Below, piece by piece: positions 9,179-19,020 of a stretch of 64,000 bases of DNA; position 1 is the first letter of the stretch; each line of letters begins with the position of its first letter. The stretch comes from Croceibacterium xixiisoli (GTDB lineage: Bacteria > Pseudomonadota > Alphaproteobacteria > Sphingomonadales > Sphingomonadaceae). The stretch covers positions 744,001-808,000 of the forward strand of contig NZ_WTYJ01000002.1 of NCBI RefSeq assembly GCF_009827305.1, given 5' to 3'. The notes under the pieces were generated by a model, which searched no databases, was not told the origin of the DNA, and worked only from the letters and a program-made list of their open reading frames with translations. The position numbers and the translations under genes are program-made.

Positions 9179-10606
9179 ATGAACAGATATCTGCAGCACT
9201 ATATCGGCGGTGAATGGGTGGACAGCACCGGCACCGAAACCAAGCAGGTAATCAATCCCGCCACCGAGCAGCCGGTCAGCGAAGTGGCGCTCGGCAGTGC
9301 GGCGGATGTGGACAGGGCGGTGGCTGCGGCCAAGGCCGCGTTTCCTGTGTTTTCGCAGAGCACCAAGGAAGAACGGCTTGCGCTGCTCGGCCGCATCCAG
9401 GCCGAATATGCCAAGCGCATCCCCGATATCGCGAAAGCCATCAGCGAAGAAATGGGTTGCCCCATTTCCATGGCCAGCACCGCGCAGTCCGGTTCGGGCA
9501 TGGGCCATATCGGTTCCACCATCAATGCGCTGACCAATTTCGAATTCATCGAACCAACCGGCGACAACAAGGTGCTGTATGAAGCTGCCGGCATCGTCGC
9601 TCTGATCACCCCGTGGAACTGGCCGATGAATCAGATCGTGGCGAAGGTTGCCCCGGCCATCGCCGCCGGCAATGCGGTGATCCTGAAGCCGTCGGAACAA
9701 ACCCCGGGATCGGCCCATATCTTCGCCGAAATCCTTGATGCCGCCGGTGTGCCTGCTGGCGTGTTCAATCTGGTGCAGGGCGATGGGCCCGGCGTCGGTA
9801 CTGCGCTGGCGCAGCATCCCGATATCGACATGATCAGCTTCACCGGTTCCACCCGCGCCGGCGTTCAGGTGGCCAAGAATGCCGCCGATACGGTCAAGCG
9901 CGTGCATCAGGAACTGGGCGGCAAGAGCCCGTTCATCGTGCTGCCCGGCGCGCCGCTGGACAAGGCGCTGCCCGGCGGCGCCGGCGGCATCCTGCTCAAC
10001 AGCGGCCAGAGCTGCGTCGCGCCGACCCGCTTTCTGGTTCACAAGGACCAGTATGACGAGGCGATCGATCACCTGGCGGCGATTTTCGGGGGCAAGACGG
10101 TCGATGATCCGGCCAAGGAAGGCGATCATATCGGACCGGTTGTCAACAAGGGCCAGTTCGACAAGATCCAGGATCTGATCGCCAAGGGCATCGAAGAAGG
10201 GGCCAAGGTTGCCGTGGGCGGCGTCGGTCGTCCGGCAGGCAAGGATCAGGGCTATTATGTGCAGCCGACCGTGCTGCGCGATGTCACCAATGACATGACC
10301 GTCGCCCGGGAAGAAATCTTCGGGCCGGTGCTGGTCGTCATTCCCTATGACGATGTCGATCAGGCAGTCGAGATCGCCAATGACACACCCTATGGTCTGG
10401 GCGCCTACATCGTCGGTGATCCGGCTGCAGCCGGCCCGGTTGCACGCAAGATCCGCGCGGGTTCGGTGTTCGTCAACGCCGGCGGGCTGGACTTCAACAG
10501 CCCGTTCGGCGGCTACAAGCAGTCGGGCAATGGCCGTGAATTCGGCAAGTTCGGGCTGGAAGAATTCATGGAAAAGAAGGCTCTGATCGGCGCCTTCTCG
10601 GTCTGA
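9179..10606 (+). CDS. NAD(P)-dependent aldehyde dehydrogenase
   Basis: A 475-residue member of the ALDH superfamily, which oxidises aldehydes to carboxylic acids with NAD(P)+. The catalytic residues are visible: the general base Glu245 in QELGGKSP and the nucleophile Cys279 in GQSCVAP. The cofactor-binding segments ITPWNWPM, LKPSEQTP and FTGSTRAG are intact, as is the C-terminal oligomerisation part. The substrate cannot be told from sequence. It is transcribed away from the LysR gene and closed by a strong hairpin terminator 23 bp after its stop. Confidence 0.95.
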   Translation: MNRYLQHYIGGEWVDSTGTETKQVINPATEQPVSEVALGSAADVDRAVAAAKAAFPVFSQSTKEERLALLGRIQAEYAKRIPDIAKAISEEMGCPISMASTAQSGSGMGHIGSTINALTNFEFIEPTGDNKVLYEAAGIVALITPWNWPMNQIVAKVAPAIAAGNAVILKPSEQTPGSAHIFAEILDAAGVPAGVFNLVQGDGPGVGTALAQHPDIDMISFTGSTRAGVQVAKNAADTVKRVHQELGGKSPFIVLPGAPLDKALPGGAGGILLNSGQSCVAPTRFLVHKDQYDEAIDHLAAIFGGKTVDDPAKEGDHIGPVVNKGQFDKIQDLIAKGIEEGAKVAVGGVGRPAGKDQGYYVQPTVLRDVTNDMTVAREEIFGPVLVVIPYDDVDQAVEIANDTPYGLGAYIVGDPAAAGPVARKIRAGSVFVNAGGLDFNSPFGGYKQSGNGREFGKFGLEEFMEKKALIGAFSV

Positions 10607-10628
10607 TTGGCCAACTGCTACAGGAACA

Positions 10629-10655
10629 GGGGCTCCGCCAGCGGGGCCCCTTTTT
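10629..10655 (+). terminator. Rho-independent terminator after the aldehyde dehydrogenase gene
   Basis: A 10-bp stem with one mismatch (GGGGCTCCGC / GCGGGGCCCC) and a two-base loop is followed directly by five T residues. It closes the rightward transcript just before the convergent diguanylate cyclase gene. Confidence 0.85.
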
Positions 10656-10670
10656 CAATGCCCGCCTGGA

Positions 10671-11882
10671 TCAGGCAGCAAGCAGGACGCGGTCCCGGCC
10701 GGTGTTCTTGGCGCTGTAGAGCGCTTCGTCGGCGCGCACGATCAGGCGCGTGCGGTCCTCTGCATGCGCAAGCTGGGCAATCCCGGTGCTGAGCGTGACC
10801 TTCAGCGTCGCACCATGCGACAGCACGATCGGCAGGGCTGCGACCGCTTCCCTCACCCGCTCGCAAGCGAGCACCGCGCTGCGGGAATCGCAATCGGGCA
10901 TGGCGATGATGAATTCTTCGCCGCCCAGCCGGCCCACCAGATCCTGCTTGCGCATCATGGTCAGGGCCATGGCGGATATGGTCCGGATCACCTCATCCCC
11001 GGCTGGGTGGCCGTGGGTGTCGTTGACCTGCTTGAAGCGGTCGATGTCCAGAATGGCTATCGATAGCGGGCGGGAATGCCGGTGTGATGCGGCGATCATC
11101 CGATCTATGCCGCTCAGCACCTCGCGCCGGTTGGCCAGCCCGGTCAGTTCATCGGTTGTCGCCATCCGGCGCAGCTCTTCACGGGTTTCGGCCTCGCTCC
11201 GCAGCGCCCGACGCAGGGCCAGCGATGAAATGAAACCCCCCGCGATCAGGATCAGACTTACCGCAGTCAGCAGATCGACCAGCCGTTCGGAATTGCGCGT
11301 TGCGACCGCACTGCGCTCTGCCCGGGCGGCCAGTTGCTGGCGTTCGACGCGTTCAAATTCGTCCAGTTCTGTCAGGATGGTGTCGATCGACCGGCGGGAA
11401 ATTCCGGTGCCCAGTTCCGCCATCACCTCTTCATGTCGCCCCCTGCGGGTCAGGGAGATCAGTTTTTCCATGCTGGCGATCTGGCCATCCAGCTGCCCAC
11501 GAATATTGGACAGGGCACCCGATTGCTGCTGCCCTTCGATCAGCGGCGCCAGTTCGGAAACGACGCGATAGACCTCTGTTCGCGCGCGCCGATAGGGCAC
11601 CAGATAGCTGCTGTCCTGAGTCAGCAGAAAAGTACGCTCATAGCGGGTGGTGAGCAATGTGGCCGTTTTCAGCCTGCTCGTGAGATCCAGCACATGATGC
11701 GTGCGCAGTTCCCATTCATTCGATTCGCGCCGTTCCCGCGATGCCTGGTGATTGAGCAAGGCAGACGCACCAACCAGCAGCGCCATCACCAGCGTGGCCG
11801 CCAGGGCATAGGTGCCCTTGCGCGCCTTGGGGTAGAATATACGATTCCAGGCAGATGTCAGAGTTGGAAACGGGCGAGCCAT
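10671..11882 (-). CDS. Membrane diguanylate cyclase with periplasmic sensor domain
   Basis: The product makes c-di-GMP from two GTP. A first membrane helix lies near residues 20-40 (TYALAATLVMALLVGASALL). A helical periplasmic region of about 160 residues, CHASE3-like in pattern, follows, then a second membrane helix (LLTAVSLILIAGGFISSLAL), and a C-terminal GGDEF domain with an active RLGGEEF signature near residue 316 and a DxxxFKxxND segment. No RxxD product-inhibition site was evident upstream of the signature. ATG at 11882 is used; an in-frame GTG at 11900 would add six residues, and neither start has a good ribosome site. Confidence 0.9.
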   Translation of the reverse strand: MARPFPTLTSAWNRIFYPKARKGTYALAATLVMALLVGASALLNHQASRERRESNEWELRTHHVLDLTSRLKTATLLTTRYERTFLLTQDSSYLVPYRRARTEVYRVVSELAPLIEGQQQSGALSNIRGQLDGQIASMEKLISLTRRGRHEEVMAELGTGISRRSIDTILTELDEFERVERQQLAARAERSAVATRNSERLVDLLTAVSLILIAGGFISSLALRRALRSEAETREELRRMATTDELTGLANRREVLSGIDRMIAASHRHSRPLSIAILDIDRFKQVNDTHGHPAGDEVIRTISAMALTMMRKQDLVGRLGGEEFIIAMPDCDSRSAVLACERVREAVAALPIVLSHGATLKVTLSTGIAQLAHAEDRTRLIVRADEALYSAKNTGRDRVLLAA

Positions 11883-11993
11883 TGGCCACACAAACCACAC
11901 CTAACGTATCAATCGGGTTAATTCCTAAGCGGTTGCCTGGCCGCTTCCGTGCCCGTACAGCGCAGTTTCTCGATATTTCAGGCAGGCGCTTCC

Positions 11994-13235
11994 TTGATCC
12001 TATCCCCTTTTGAACGGACGATTGCGCGGCGTTACATGCTGCCCGGTCGTGGCGAAGCGGTCATCGCGCTGGTCGCGTCGATCAGCATCGGCGTCGTCAT
12101 GCTGTCGGTTGCCATGCTGGTCGTGGTGATGAGCGTCATGAACGGCTTTCGCGCCGAATTGCTCGACAAGATTGTCGGGCTGAACGGCCACGCCATCATC
12201 CAGGGTTACGGCGGCCGGATCGAAAACTGGGAAGGCGTGCTGCAGGATGTGCGCAAGACCGATGGTGTCGTGAAGGCTTCCCCGCTGATCGAACAGCCGT
12301 TGATGGTCACTTTCAACGGCCGGGCGGATGCCGTGCTGGTGCGAGGCAGCACCCCGCAGGACATCGGAGAGCTGTCCGCCAGCGTTGTGACCGGTGACAT
12401 GTCGACGCTGAAAGTGGGTGAAAACAACGTCGCCATCGGGTCGCGCCTGGCCACCAATCTGGGCGCGCGGATCGGCGATGTCATCACCCTGATCAATCCG
12501 CAGGGGCGCGCCACACCCTTCGGCACCGTGCCGCGCCAGGTCGCCTATACGGTCACGGCCATTTTCGAAGTCGGCGTCTATGATTTCGACAAGGCTTTCG
12601 TCGTCATGCCGATCCCCAATGCGCAGACACTGCTGCTGATCGGAGATTCAATCCAGATGATCGAGGTGACGACGACCGACGCCGACAAGGTCGGAGAAAT
12701 TCTGGCACCGATCGAACAGAAGCTGCAAGGTCAGGCTCTGTTGACCGATTGGAAGGCCAACAACCGCCAATTGTTCGAAGCCCTGCAGGTGGAAAGGGTC
12801 GCCATGTTCTTCGCCCTGTCCATCATCGTGCTGGTGGCGGCGTTCAACATTCTGTCTTCGCTGGTGATGCTGGTCCGGTCCAAGACGCGCGATATCGCGA
12901 TCCTGCGAACCATGGGCGCAACGCGCCAAAGCCTGCTGAAAATCTTCGTGACCACGGGTTCTGCGATCGGCGCGATCGGCACATTTGCCGGATTGGCGCT
13001 GGGCTTTTCCATTCTGTTGTTCCGTCAGCCGATCGTGCGCGGAATAGAAATCATCACCGGGCAAAATCTGTGGGATCCGCAAATCCGATTCCTGACCGAA
13101 CTTCCTGCCCGCACCGATCCGTTCGAAGTGCTGGCAATCTGTGTGATGGCGATGGGGCTCAGCTTCCTGGCCACGCTTTACCCGGCCTATCGCGCGGCCG
13201 GAACCGATCCGGTAGAGGTGCTGCGTTATGAATGA
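11994..13235 (+). CDS. lolC: LolC/LolE-type lipoprotein-releasing ABC permease
   Basis: This is the inner-membrane subunit of the LolCDE transporter, which extracts mature lipoproteins from the inner membrane and passes them to LolA. It has one N-terminal membrane helix carrying the MNGF signature ([17 protein letters not shown]), a large periplasmic MacB-PCD-like domain and three C-terminal helices of the FtsX domain. A TTG at 11994 gives the family's usual beginning ([13 protein letters not shown]) and a normal length of 413 residues, with an AGGCAGG stretch upstream; the frame is open back to a GTG at 11949. Only one permease is present, as in other bacteria with a single LolC/E-type protein. 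The stop overlaps lolD by 8 bp. Confidence 0.93.
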   Translation: MILSPFERTIARRYMLPGRGEAVIALVASISIGVVMLSVAMLVVVMSVMNGFRAELLDKIVGLNGHAIIQGYGGRIENWEGVLQDVRKTDGVVKASPLIEQPLMVTFNGRADAVLVRGSTPQDIGELSASVVTGDMSTLKVGENNVAIGSRLATNLGARIGDVITLINPQGRATPFGTVPRQVAYTVTAIFEVGVYDFDKAFVVMPIPNAQTLLLIGDSIQMIEVTTTDADKVGEILAPIEQKLQGQALLTDWKANNRQLFEALQVERVAMFFALSIIVLVAAFNILSSLVMLVRSKTRDIAILRTMGATRQSLLKIFVTTGSAIGAIGTFAGLALGFSILLFRQPIVRGIEIITGQNLWDPQIRFLTELPARTDPFEVLAICVMAMGLSFLATLYPAYRAAGTDPVEVLRYE

Positions 13236-13929
13236 TGTGGTGCGACTTTCCGGTCTGACCCGGAGTTTCGAACAGGGTGGAGTGCGGATCGACGTGCTGC
13301 GCGGGGTCGATCTGACGATCCGGCCAGGGGAAATCGTCGCTCTGCTTGGCCCGTCCGGATCGGGCAAGTCGACCTTGCTGCAGGCCGTGGGGCTGCTGGA
13401 AGGTGGCTTTGGCGGGCAGATCGTGATCGCCGGCAAGGACGCCAGCAATATCGACGCCGCGCAACGCACGACGATGCGGCGCGAACATCTGGGCTTCGTC
13501 TACCAGTTTCATCATCTGCTGCCCGATTTTTCCGCGCTGGAAAATGTCGTGTTGCCACAACTCGTGCGCGGAACTGACCGCAGCGAGTGCGACAAGCGGG
13601 CGCGCGAACTGCTCGTGGCGCTGGGGCTTGAACACCGGCTCGACCATCGCCCCAGCCAGCTATCCGGCGGTGAACAGCAGCGCGTGGCGGTTGCGCGCGC
13701 GCTGGCCAATCGTCCGGAACTGGTTCTTGCGGATGAGCCGACTGGAAATCTAGACGAAGCCACAGCCGACAGAGTGCTGGCCCAGTTCCTCGAACTGGTG
13801 CGCGGGCAGGGCAGCGCGGCGCTGGTGGCAACCCACAACGAACGGCTGGCCATGCGGATGGACCGCTTTGTCCGTCTGCATGATGGGGTACTGGAAGAAG
13901 GATCGGTTGGGGGATTTCCCCCGATGTGA
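13228..13929 (+). CDS. lolD: Lipoprotein-releasing system ATPase LolD
   Basis: A 233-residue ABC ATPase that powers LolC/E. Walker A is GPSGSGKST near residue 41, the signature motif is [15 protein letters not shown], Walker B is [12 protein letters not shown], and the switch histidine is in VATHNE. Its ATG lies inside the end of the permease gene (8-bp overlap), so the two are translated together. dnaE begins 47 bp further on and may be read from the same transcript. Confidence 0.96.
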   Translation: MNDVVRLSGLTRSFEQGGVRIDVLRGVDLTIRPGEIVALLGPSGSGKSTLLQAVGLLEGGFGGQIVIAGKDASNIDAAQRTTMRREHLGFVYQFHHLLPDFSALENVVLPQLVRGTDRSECDKRARELLVALGLEHRLDHRPSQLSGGEQQRVAVARALANRPELVLADEPTGNLDEATADRVLAQFLELVRGQGSAALVATHNERLAMRMDRFVRLHDGVLEEGSVGGFPPM

Positions 13930-13976
13930 TCCCGGCATGACTTGATCCTGGCGGGTTGCGATAGCAAATTCGGCTC

Positions 13977-16900
13977 ATGCCTTTTGCTCCCTTCGTTCCG
14001 CTCCGTGTACTGTCCAGCTACTCGATGCTCGAAGGGGCTATCGACCCCAAGAATATCGCCAAGCTGGCGAAGGATCGGGAATTTCCGGCGATCGCCATCT
14101 GCGATCGCAATGGCCTTTACGGCAGCGCTGCCTTCGCCGGGGCGTGCAAGGGCGCTGGCATTCAGCCGATCATCGGCATGCTGCTGGGCCTTTCAGTGGA
14201 ACCCGATGGCCCGGTCGATCACCTGCCGCTGTTTGCCCAGGATGAAGATGGATGGAACAATCTGTGCCATCTGGTCAGCCGCGCTCATCTGGATCGCCCG
14301 CTTGAACTGGTCCCGCATGTCCAGCTGGCGGATCTGGCTGGGCATACCGCCGGCCTGATTGCCCTGACCGGCGCCGGCGATGGTGCTGTTTGCCGCCTGC
14401 TTGCCAATGGGCGCGATGATCGTGCGCGCGAACTGACTCAGGAATTGTCTGATCTGTTTCCGGAACGGCTGTATATCGAGGTGGCCCGGCGTGGAAATCC
14501 GGTCGAGACCGCCTCTGAAGATCGGTTGATCGATCTGGCCTATGCGCTGGATCTGCCGCTGGTCGCCACCAATCCGGCCAATTTTGCCGAACCGCATATG
14601 CATGCCGCGCATGACGCCATGCTCTGCATCGCCAATTCCACGCAAATCGACAGCGCCGACCGTCCGCGATCGAGCAAGGAAGCCTTCGTTAAATCGGCGG
14701 CGATGATGGAGGAGCTGTTTGCCGATCTGCCCGAAGCGACCGCAAACACGCTGGTGATCGCACAACGTTGCGCCTTCGCGCCGCCCAAACGCAAGCCGAT
14801 CCTGCCCAGCCTTGCCGGCGATATCGAAGGGGAGGCCCGGCTGCTGGCCGAAGATGCCCGGCGCGGGCTGGAGGCGCGCCTGGCGCCCTATGGAGAGATG
14901 TCGCCGGACGAGCGCAAGGTTTACGATGACCGGCTCGAATTCGAGATCGGCATCATCATCCGCATGGGTTTTCCCGGCTACTTCCTGATCGTGGCCGACT
15001 TCATCAAATGGGCGAAGTCTCAGGGCATTCCGGTCGGGCCAGGCCGTGGCTCGGGTGCCGGGTCGCTGGTTGCCTGGGTCCTGACCATCACCGACCTCGA
15101 CCCGATCCGGCTGGGCCTGCTGTTCGAACGCTTTCTCAATCCCGAACGCGTTTCCATGCCCGACTTTGACATCGACTTCTGCGAAACGCGGCGCGGCGAA
15201 GTGATCCGCTATGTGCAGCGCAAATATGGCCATGATCATGTGGCGCAAATCATCACCTTCGGTAAGCTGAAGGCGCGCGCCGTGCTGCGCGATACCGGGC
15301 GTATCCTGCAGATGAGCTATGGCCATGTCGATCGCCTGTGCAAGATGGTGCCCAACCATCCGACCGATCCCTGGACCCTGCCGCGCGCGCTGAACGGCGC
15401 GACTGATTTCCGGCGCGAATATGAGAACGACAATGAGGTGAAGCGCCTCATCGATCTGGCGATGCAGCTGGAAGGTTTCCCGCGCAACAGCTCCACCCAC
15501 GCAGCCGGTGTGGTGATCGGGGACCGGCCGCTGAGCCAGCTGGTACCGCTCTATCGTGATCCGCGCTCAGACATGCCGGTCACCCAGTTCGACATGAAGT
15601 TCGTCGAAGATGCCGGCCTGGTCAAATTCGACTTTCTCGGCCTCAAGACCCTTTCCGTGCTGCGCAAGGCCGTGGATCTGCTCGCCCGGCGCGGCATCAC
15701 CATTGATCTCGACACCTTGGCCTGGGATGACCCGCAGGTCTTCGAACTGCTCAAGCGCGGCGACACGGTGGGCGTATTCCAGCTGGAATCGGAAGGGATG
15801 CGGCGCACGCTGGCGGCGGTCAAGCCGACCAATTTCGGCGACATCATCGCGCTGGTTTCGCTCTATCGCCCGGGCCCGATGGATAACATCCCGCTGTTCG
15901 GCAAACGCAAGAACGGCGAAGCCTCGATCGAGTACCCGCATGCCAAGCTGGAAGGCATCCTGGCCGAAACCTACGGCATCTTCGTCTATCAGGAACAGGT
16001 GATGCAGGCCGCGCAGATCCTGGCCGGCTATTCGCTGGGGGACGCGGATCTGCTGCGTCGCGCGATGGGTAAAAAAATCCAGGCGGAGATGGATGCCCAG
16101 CGGTTGCGCTTCGTTCAGGGCTGCAAGGAAGTCAGCAATATCGAGAAGGCGCAGGCGAACGAACTGTTCGATTTGATCGACAAATTCGCCGGCTATGGTT
16201 TCAACAAGAGCCACGCGGCCGCCTATGCGCTGCTGTCGTATCAGACGGCCTGGCTAAAAACGCATTATCCCGAAGAATTCTACGCAGCATCGATGTGCTT
16301 CGACATGCATCAGTCGGAAAAGCTGGCGGTGTTCGTGGATGATTTGCGGCGCAATGGCCTGATCCTGCTGGGTCCGGATATGAACGCCAGCGAGGCAGAA
16401 TTCACGGTTGAGCGAGTCGAGGATGGGCTGGCTGTCCGCTATGCACTCGCCGGCATTCGCAACGTTGGCGAAAAGGCGATGGATGCGATCGTCGCCGAGC
16501 GTGAGGCAAACGGGCTGTTCGAGGGGCTGCAGGATCTGTTCCAACGCATGCCCGCTGGGGCGATGAACCGGCGCCAGCTGGAAGGTCTGGTGGCTGCTGG
16601 CGCGTTTGACAGCATGGACGCGAACCGTGCGCGGCTGCTGGCCAGTGCGGACATGCTGCTGGGGATCGCGGACGCGGCTACGCGCGAACGCCAGAGCGGC
16701 CAGGCCGGCCTGTTCGGCGGGGAAGACCACGCCCAGCCGGATTTGCGCCTTACGGAAGCGCCGCAATGGAACCGCAACGAACAGATGGCGGCGGAACGCG
16801 ATTGCTTCGGTTTCTATTTTGCCGCCCATCCAGTCGAACAGTTTCGACTGATCGCATCGGCCAATGGTGCGCGCAGCTATGCCAGCCTGATGGAAAGCGC

Positions 16901-17444
16901 GGTCACTGGCGGGCGGCAGCAGGCGGTGATGGCCGCCATGGTGGAAAATGTCAGCAAGGGGCGCACGCGCAAGGGCGCTGAATTCGTACGGGCCGATTTT
17001 TCCGATTCATCCGGCCAGTTTTCTGCCGCCTGTTTCGAAGAGAGTCTGGTGCCTTCTTTCATGCGCTGGGCCCAGGACGGCACCTGCATCCTGCTGAATG
17101 TGGAGCTGGATTCCCCGAGCCCGGAAGAGCCACCGCGCGTGACGATCCGGGGCGGGCGACCGCTGGCTGAAGTGACCAATGCTGCACGTATGCTGCTGAT
17201 GCTCGATATTTCGACCGAGGCCGCGCTGCAGGAACTGCAGATGGCGCTGCAGCCCGGCGATCCGGGCAAGGGGGAAGTGGTGATCCGTCTGCGCCTTGAT
17301 GACGGCAAGCTGCCGGTTTTGCGGATCGGGCGCGATTATGCGCTGGATGGTGACCTGGCGGAACGGCTGGCTACGATTGAGGGCATTCATGATGTCTCTC
17401 TGCGGCCTCAGCGCGGCGCGAGCCAGCTGCGTCTGGTTGCCTGA
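13977..17444 (+). CDS. dnaE: DNA polymerase III alpha subunit
   Basis: The main replicative polymerase subunit, 1155 residues, of the DnaE1 class. The N-terminal PHP domain begins at LRVLSSYSMLEGAID. The catalytic core carries GPGRGSGAGSLVAW and the metal-binding aspartates of PDFDIDFCE near residue 396. These are followed by the FNKSHAAAYALLSYQ segment, helix-hairpin-helix DNA-binding motifs, an OB fold and a C-terminal tau-binding domain. This is the replicative form rather than the error-prone DnaE2, because it has the full C-terminus and is not next to imuA/imuB. The last gene of the lolC-lolD-dnaE run. Confidence 0.97.
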   Translation: MPFAPFVPLRVLSSYSMLEGAIDPKNIAKLAKDREFPAIAICDRNGLYGSAAFAGACKGAGIQPIIGMLLGLSVEPDGPVDHLPLFAQDEDGWNNLCHLVSRAHLDRPLELVPHVQLADLAGHTAGLIALTGAGDGAVCRLLANGRDDRARELTQELSDLFPERLYIEVARRGNPVETASEDRLIDLAYALDLPLVATNPANFAEPHMHAAHDAMLCIANSTQIDSADRPRSSKEAFVKSAAMMEELFADLPEATANTLVIAQRCAFAPPKRKPILPSLAGDIEGEARLLAEDARRGLEARLAPYGEMSPDERKVYDDRLEFEIGIIIRMGFPGYFLIVADFIKWAKSQGIPVGPGRGSGAGSLVAWVLTITDLDPIRLGLLFERFLNPERVSMPDFDIDFCETRRGEVIRYVQRKYGHDHVAQIITFGKLKARAVLRDTGRILQMSYGHVDRLCKMVPNHPTDPWTLPRALNGATDFRREYENDNEVKRLIDLAMQLEGFPRNSSTHAAGVVIGDRPLSQLVPLYRDPRSDMPVTQFDMKFVEDAGLVKFDFLGLKTLSVLRKAVDLLARRGITIDLDTLAWDDPQVFELLKRGDTVGVFQLESEGMRRTLAAVKPTNFGDIIALVSLYRPGPMDNIPLFGKRKNGEASIEYPHAKLEGILAETYGIFVYQEQVMQAAQILAGYSLGDADLLRRAMGKKIQAEMDAQRLRFVQGCKEVSNIEKAQANELFDLIDKFAGYGFNKSHAAAYALLSYQTAWLKTHYPEEFYAASMCFDMHQSEKLAVFVDDLRRNGLILLGPDMNASEAEFTVERVEDGLAVRYALAGIRNVGEKAMDAIVAEREANGLFEGLQDLFQRMPAGAMNRRQLEGLVAAGAFDSMDANRARLLASADMLLGIADAATRERQSGQAGLFGGEDHAQPDLRLTEAPQWNRNEQMAAERDCFGFYFAAHPVEQFRLIASANGARSYASLMESAVTGGRQQAVMAAMVENVSKGRTRKGAEFVRADFSDSSGQFSAACFEESLVPSFMRWAQDGTCILLNVELDSPSPEEPPRVTIRGGRPLAEVTNAARMLLMLDISTEAALQELQMALQPGDPGKGEVVIRLRLDDGKLPVLRIGRDYALDGDLAERLATIEGIHDVSLRPQRGASQLRLVA

Positions 17445-17572
17445 CCGCTTTTCCGGTTCCCGGTTCTGATTGAGGCTACCGCCGCTTGGCGGTTGGCTGA
17501 TCTGTGCGCGTGCTTCGCTGCGGGCGGGAATCTGACGATCCAATTACATGACAGGCAAGCCGATCGATAAAC

Positions 17573-17609
17573 CAAAGAAAAAGGGCCGGGAGATTGCTCT
17601 CCCGGCCCC
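17573..17609 (-). terminator. Rho-independent terminator of the ompA-family gene
   Basis: A perfect 10-bp stem (GGGCCGGGAG / CTCCCGGCCC, six-base loop) is followed on the minus strand by TTTTTCTTT. It ends the leftward OmpA transcript 27 bp after its stop codon. The remainder of 17445-17635 shows nothing else recognisable. Confidence 0.88.
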
Positions 17610-17635
17610 AATTCTGTGCCTTACGGCGGAAAACC

Positions 17636-18748
17636 TTAGCGACCCGAACCCGGACCGTAGGTGATTTCCACGCGGCGGTTCTGCAGTTCGCGAACACCGT
17701 CGGCGGTCGGAACGCGCGGGTTGGCTTCACCGAATGCTTCGCTGGAAATGCGAGCAGCCGGGATACCCTTGCCGGTCAGGTACGTCTGAACGCTGGCGTT
17801 ACGACGTGCGGCCAGGCCCAGGTTGTACTGCGGCGAACCCGAACGGTCGGTGTAGCCTGCGAGCATGATCGGAGCCGAACCACAGTTGTTGTAGGCCGTG
17901 ATTGCGCTGTCGAGAATGGTCGCTGCTTCCGGCGTGATGTTCGACTTATCCCAATCGAAGAACACGATGTACGGACCCTTGTTGCACACCGGTGCCGGCG
18001 GGGGCGGCGGGGGCGGGGGGGGCGGCGGCGGCGGCGGGGGGGGCGGCGGAGCCGGGGGAGCAGGCGGCGGCGGCGGCGGAGCCGAACCACCCAGGTTGAA
18101 GATCAGCGATGCCAGCACCGAGTGGGTGGTGAGATCGGTGGTCACGGCGGTGTTGCCAGCTGCGACCAGATCGTGATCGGTCATGTTGAAGTAACGATAC
18201 TTCACGCCCAGGTCGACGCTTTCGCCCAAGGGAACGCGCAGAGCCGCGATACCCTGCCAGGCGAAGCTGCCGCCGCGGTCGTCGACCAGGTTGTAGCCGC
18301 CCGAGCCAACGCCGAACTTGTGGTTTGCCAGTGCGTAACCGGCGCCACCACCGAAGGACAGGCCAACGCCGTCGTTGCCGCCGATATCGACCAGCGCATT
18401 GACCATGGCGCTCCACACTTCGGCCTGACCGTGCACATCATAGGTGCCGGCGGAGCCGGGGATGAAGCTGTTGGTCGGGACGTAGATGCGCTTGCCGCCG
18501 ACGCGCTTGTAGCCGCCTTCGGCTTCGAGACGGAACATCCCGAAGTCATAACCGATGATGGCATCGGCTTCCCAGCTGCGCTTGCCCGAAGCTTCCACTT
18601 CAAGGCTAGTGCCGTTAACCGAGTAGTCCCGGTTTTCCGGGAAGTTAACGCCGCCTTCGATGCCGATATACATCTGATCGTCGCGAGCGACCGCCGGGCT
18701 GGCGATAACCGCGCTGGCAGTCGCCAGGCCGAAAATCAATTTTCTCAT
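17636..18748 (-). CDS. OmpA-family outer membrane protein with proline-rich linker
   Basis: About 370 residues. A 21-residue signal peptide (MRKLIFGLATASAVIASPAVA) leads into an OmpA-type eight-strand beta-barrel to about residue 215. A run of more than 30 residues that are almost all proline then spans the periplasm near the wall, and a C-terminal OmpA domain binds peptidoglycan (TDRSGSPQYNLGLAARR contains the Asp and Arg that hold diaminopimelate). It anchors the outer membrane to the wall. ATG at 18748 has a GGGAG ribosome site; an ATG five codons earlier would bury that site. The gene is monocistronic with its own terminator. The linker is encoded by a G/C-only tract, 17997-18080, prone to slippage. 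Confidence 0.95.
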   Translation of the reverse strand: MRKLIFGLATASAVIASPAVARDDQMYIGIEGGVNFPENRDYSVNGTSLEVEASGKRSWEADAIIGYDFGMFRLEAEGGYKRVGGKRIYVPTNSFIPGSAGTYDVHGQAEVWSAMVNALVDIGGNDGVGLSFGGGAGYALANHKFGVGSGGYNLVDDRGGSFAWQGIAALRVPLGESVDLGVKYRYFNMTDHDLVAAGNTAVTTDLTTHSVLASLIFNLGGSAPPPPPPAPPAPPPPPPPPPPPPPPPPPPAPVCNKGPYIVFFDWDKSNITPEAATILDSAITAYNNCGSAPIMLAGYTDRSGSPQYNLGLAARRNASVQTYLTGKGIPAARISSEAFGEANPRVPTADGVRELQNRRVEITYGPGSGR

Positions 18749-18800
18749 GTTGCTCCCTTTCATGTCGGGTCGCCTGTAGGGGCTTATTCAAGCCTCATCC

Positions 18801-18817
18801 GCGCCGGAACCCGGCGC
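18801..18817 (-). promoter_or_regulatory. Hairpin in the ompA-family 5' leader
   Basis: GCGCCGG-AAC-CCGGCGC forms a perfect 7-bp stem about 55 bp upstream of the OmpA start codon. It may stabilise the leader mRNA; there is no evidence for a specific role. Between here and 19020 no gene was found. Confidence 0.3.
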
Positions 18818-19020
18818 TTAGACGTTTGAAGTTAGGATAGGTTCCGCAAAAAGGAACAAGACCAGCAGATTTTCAGGCCGTTCGCAGTCACGTCGCTATC
18901 CTCTCCCAAGGCCGGGTCTGTTTAGCGGCTTGGCATGACAAGACAACTGCATAGCTGAACGAATGCACGGATCACCGCTAGGTGAGACATTATGGTCGCA
19001 GGTGTGTTGCAGAAATATCG

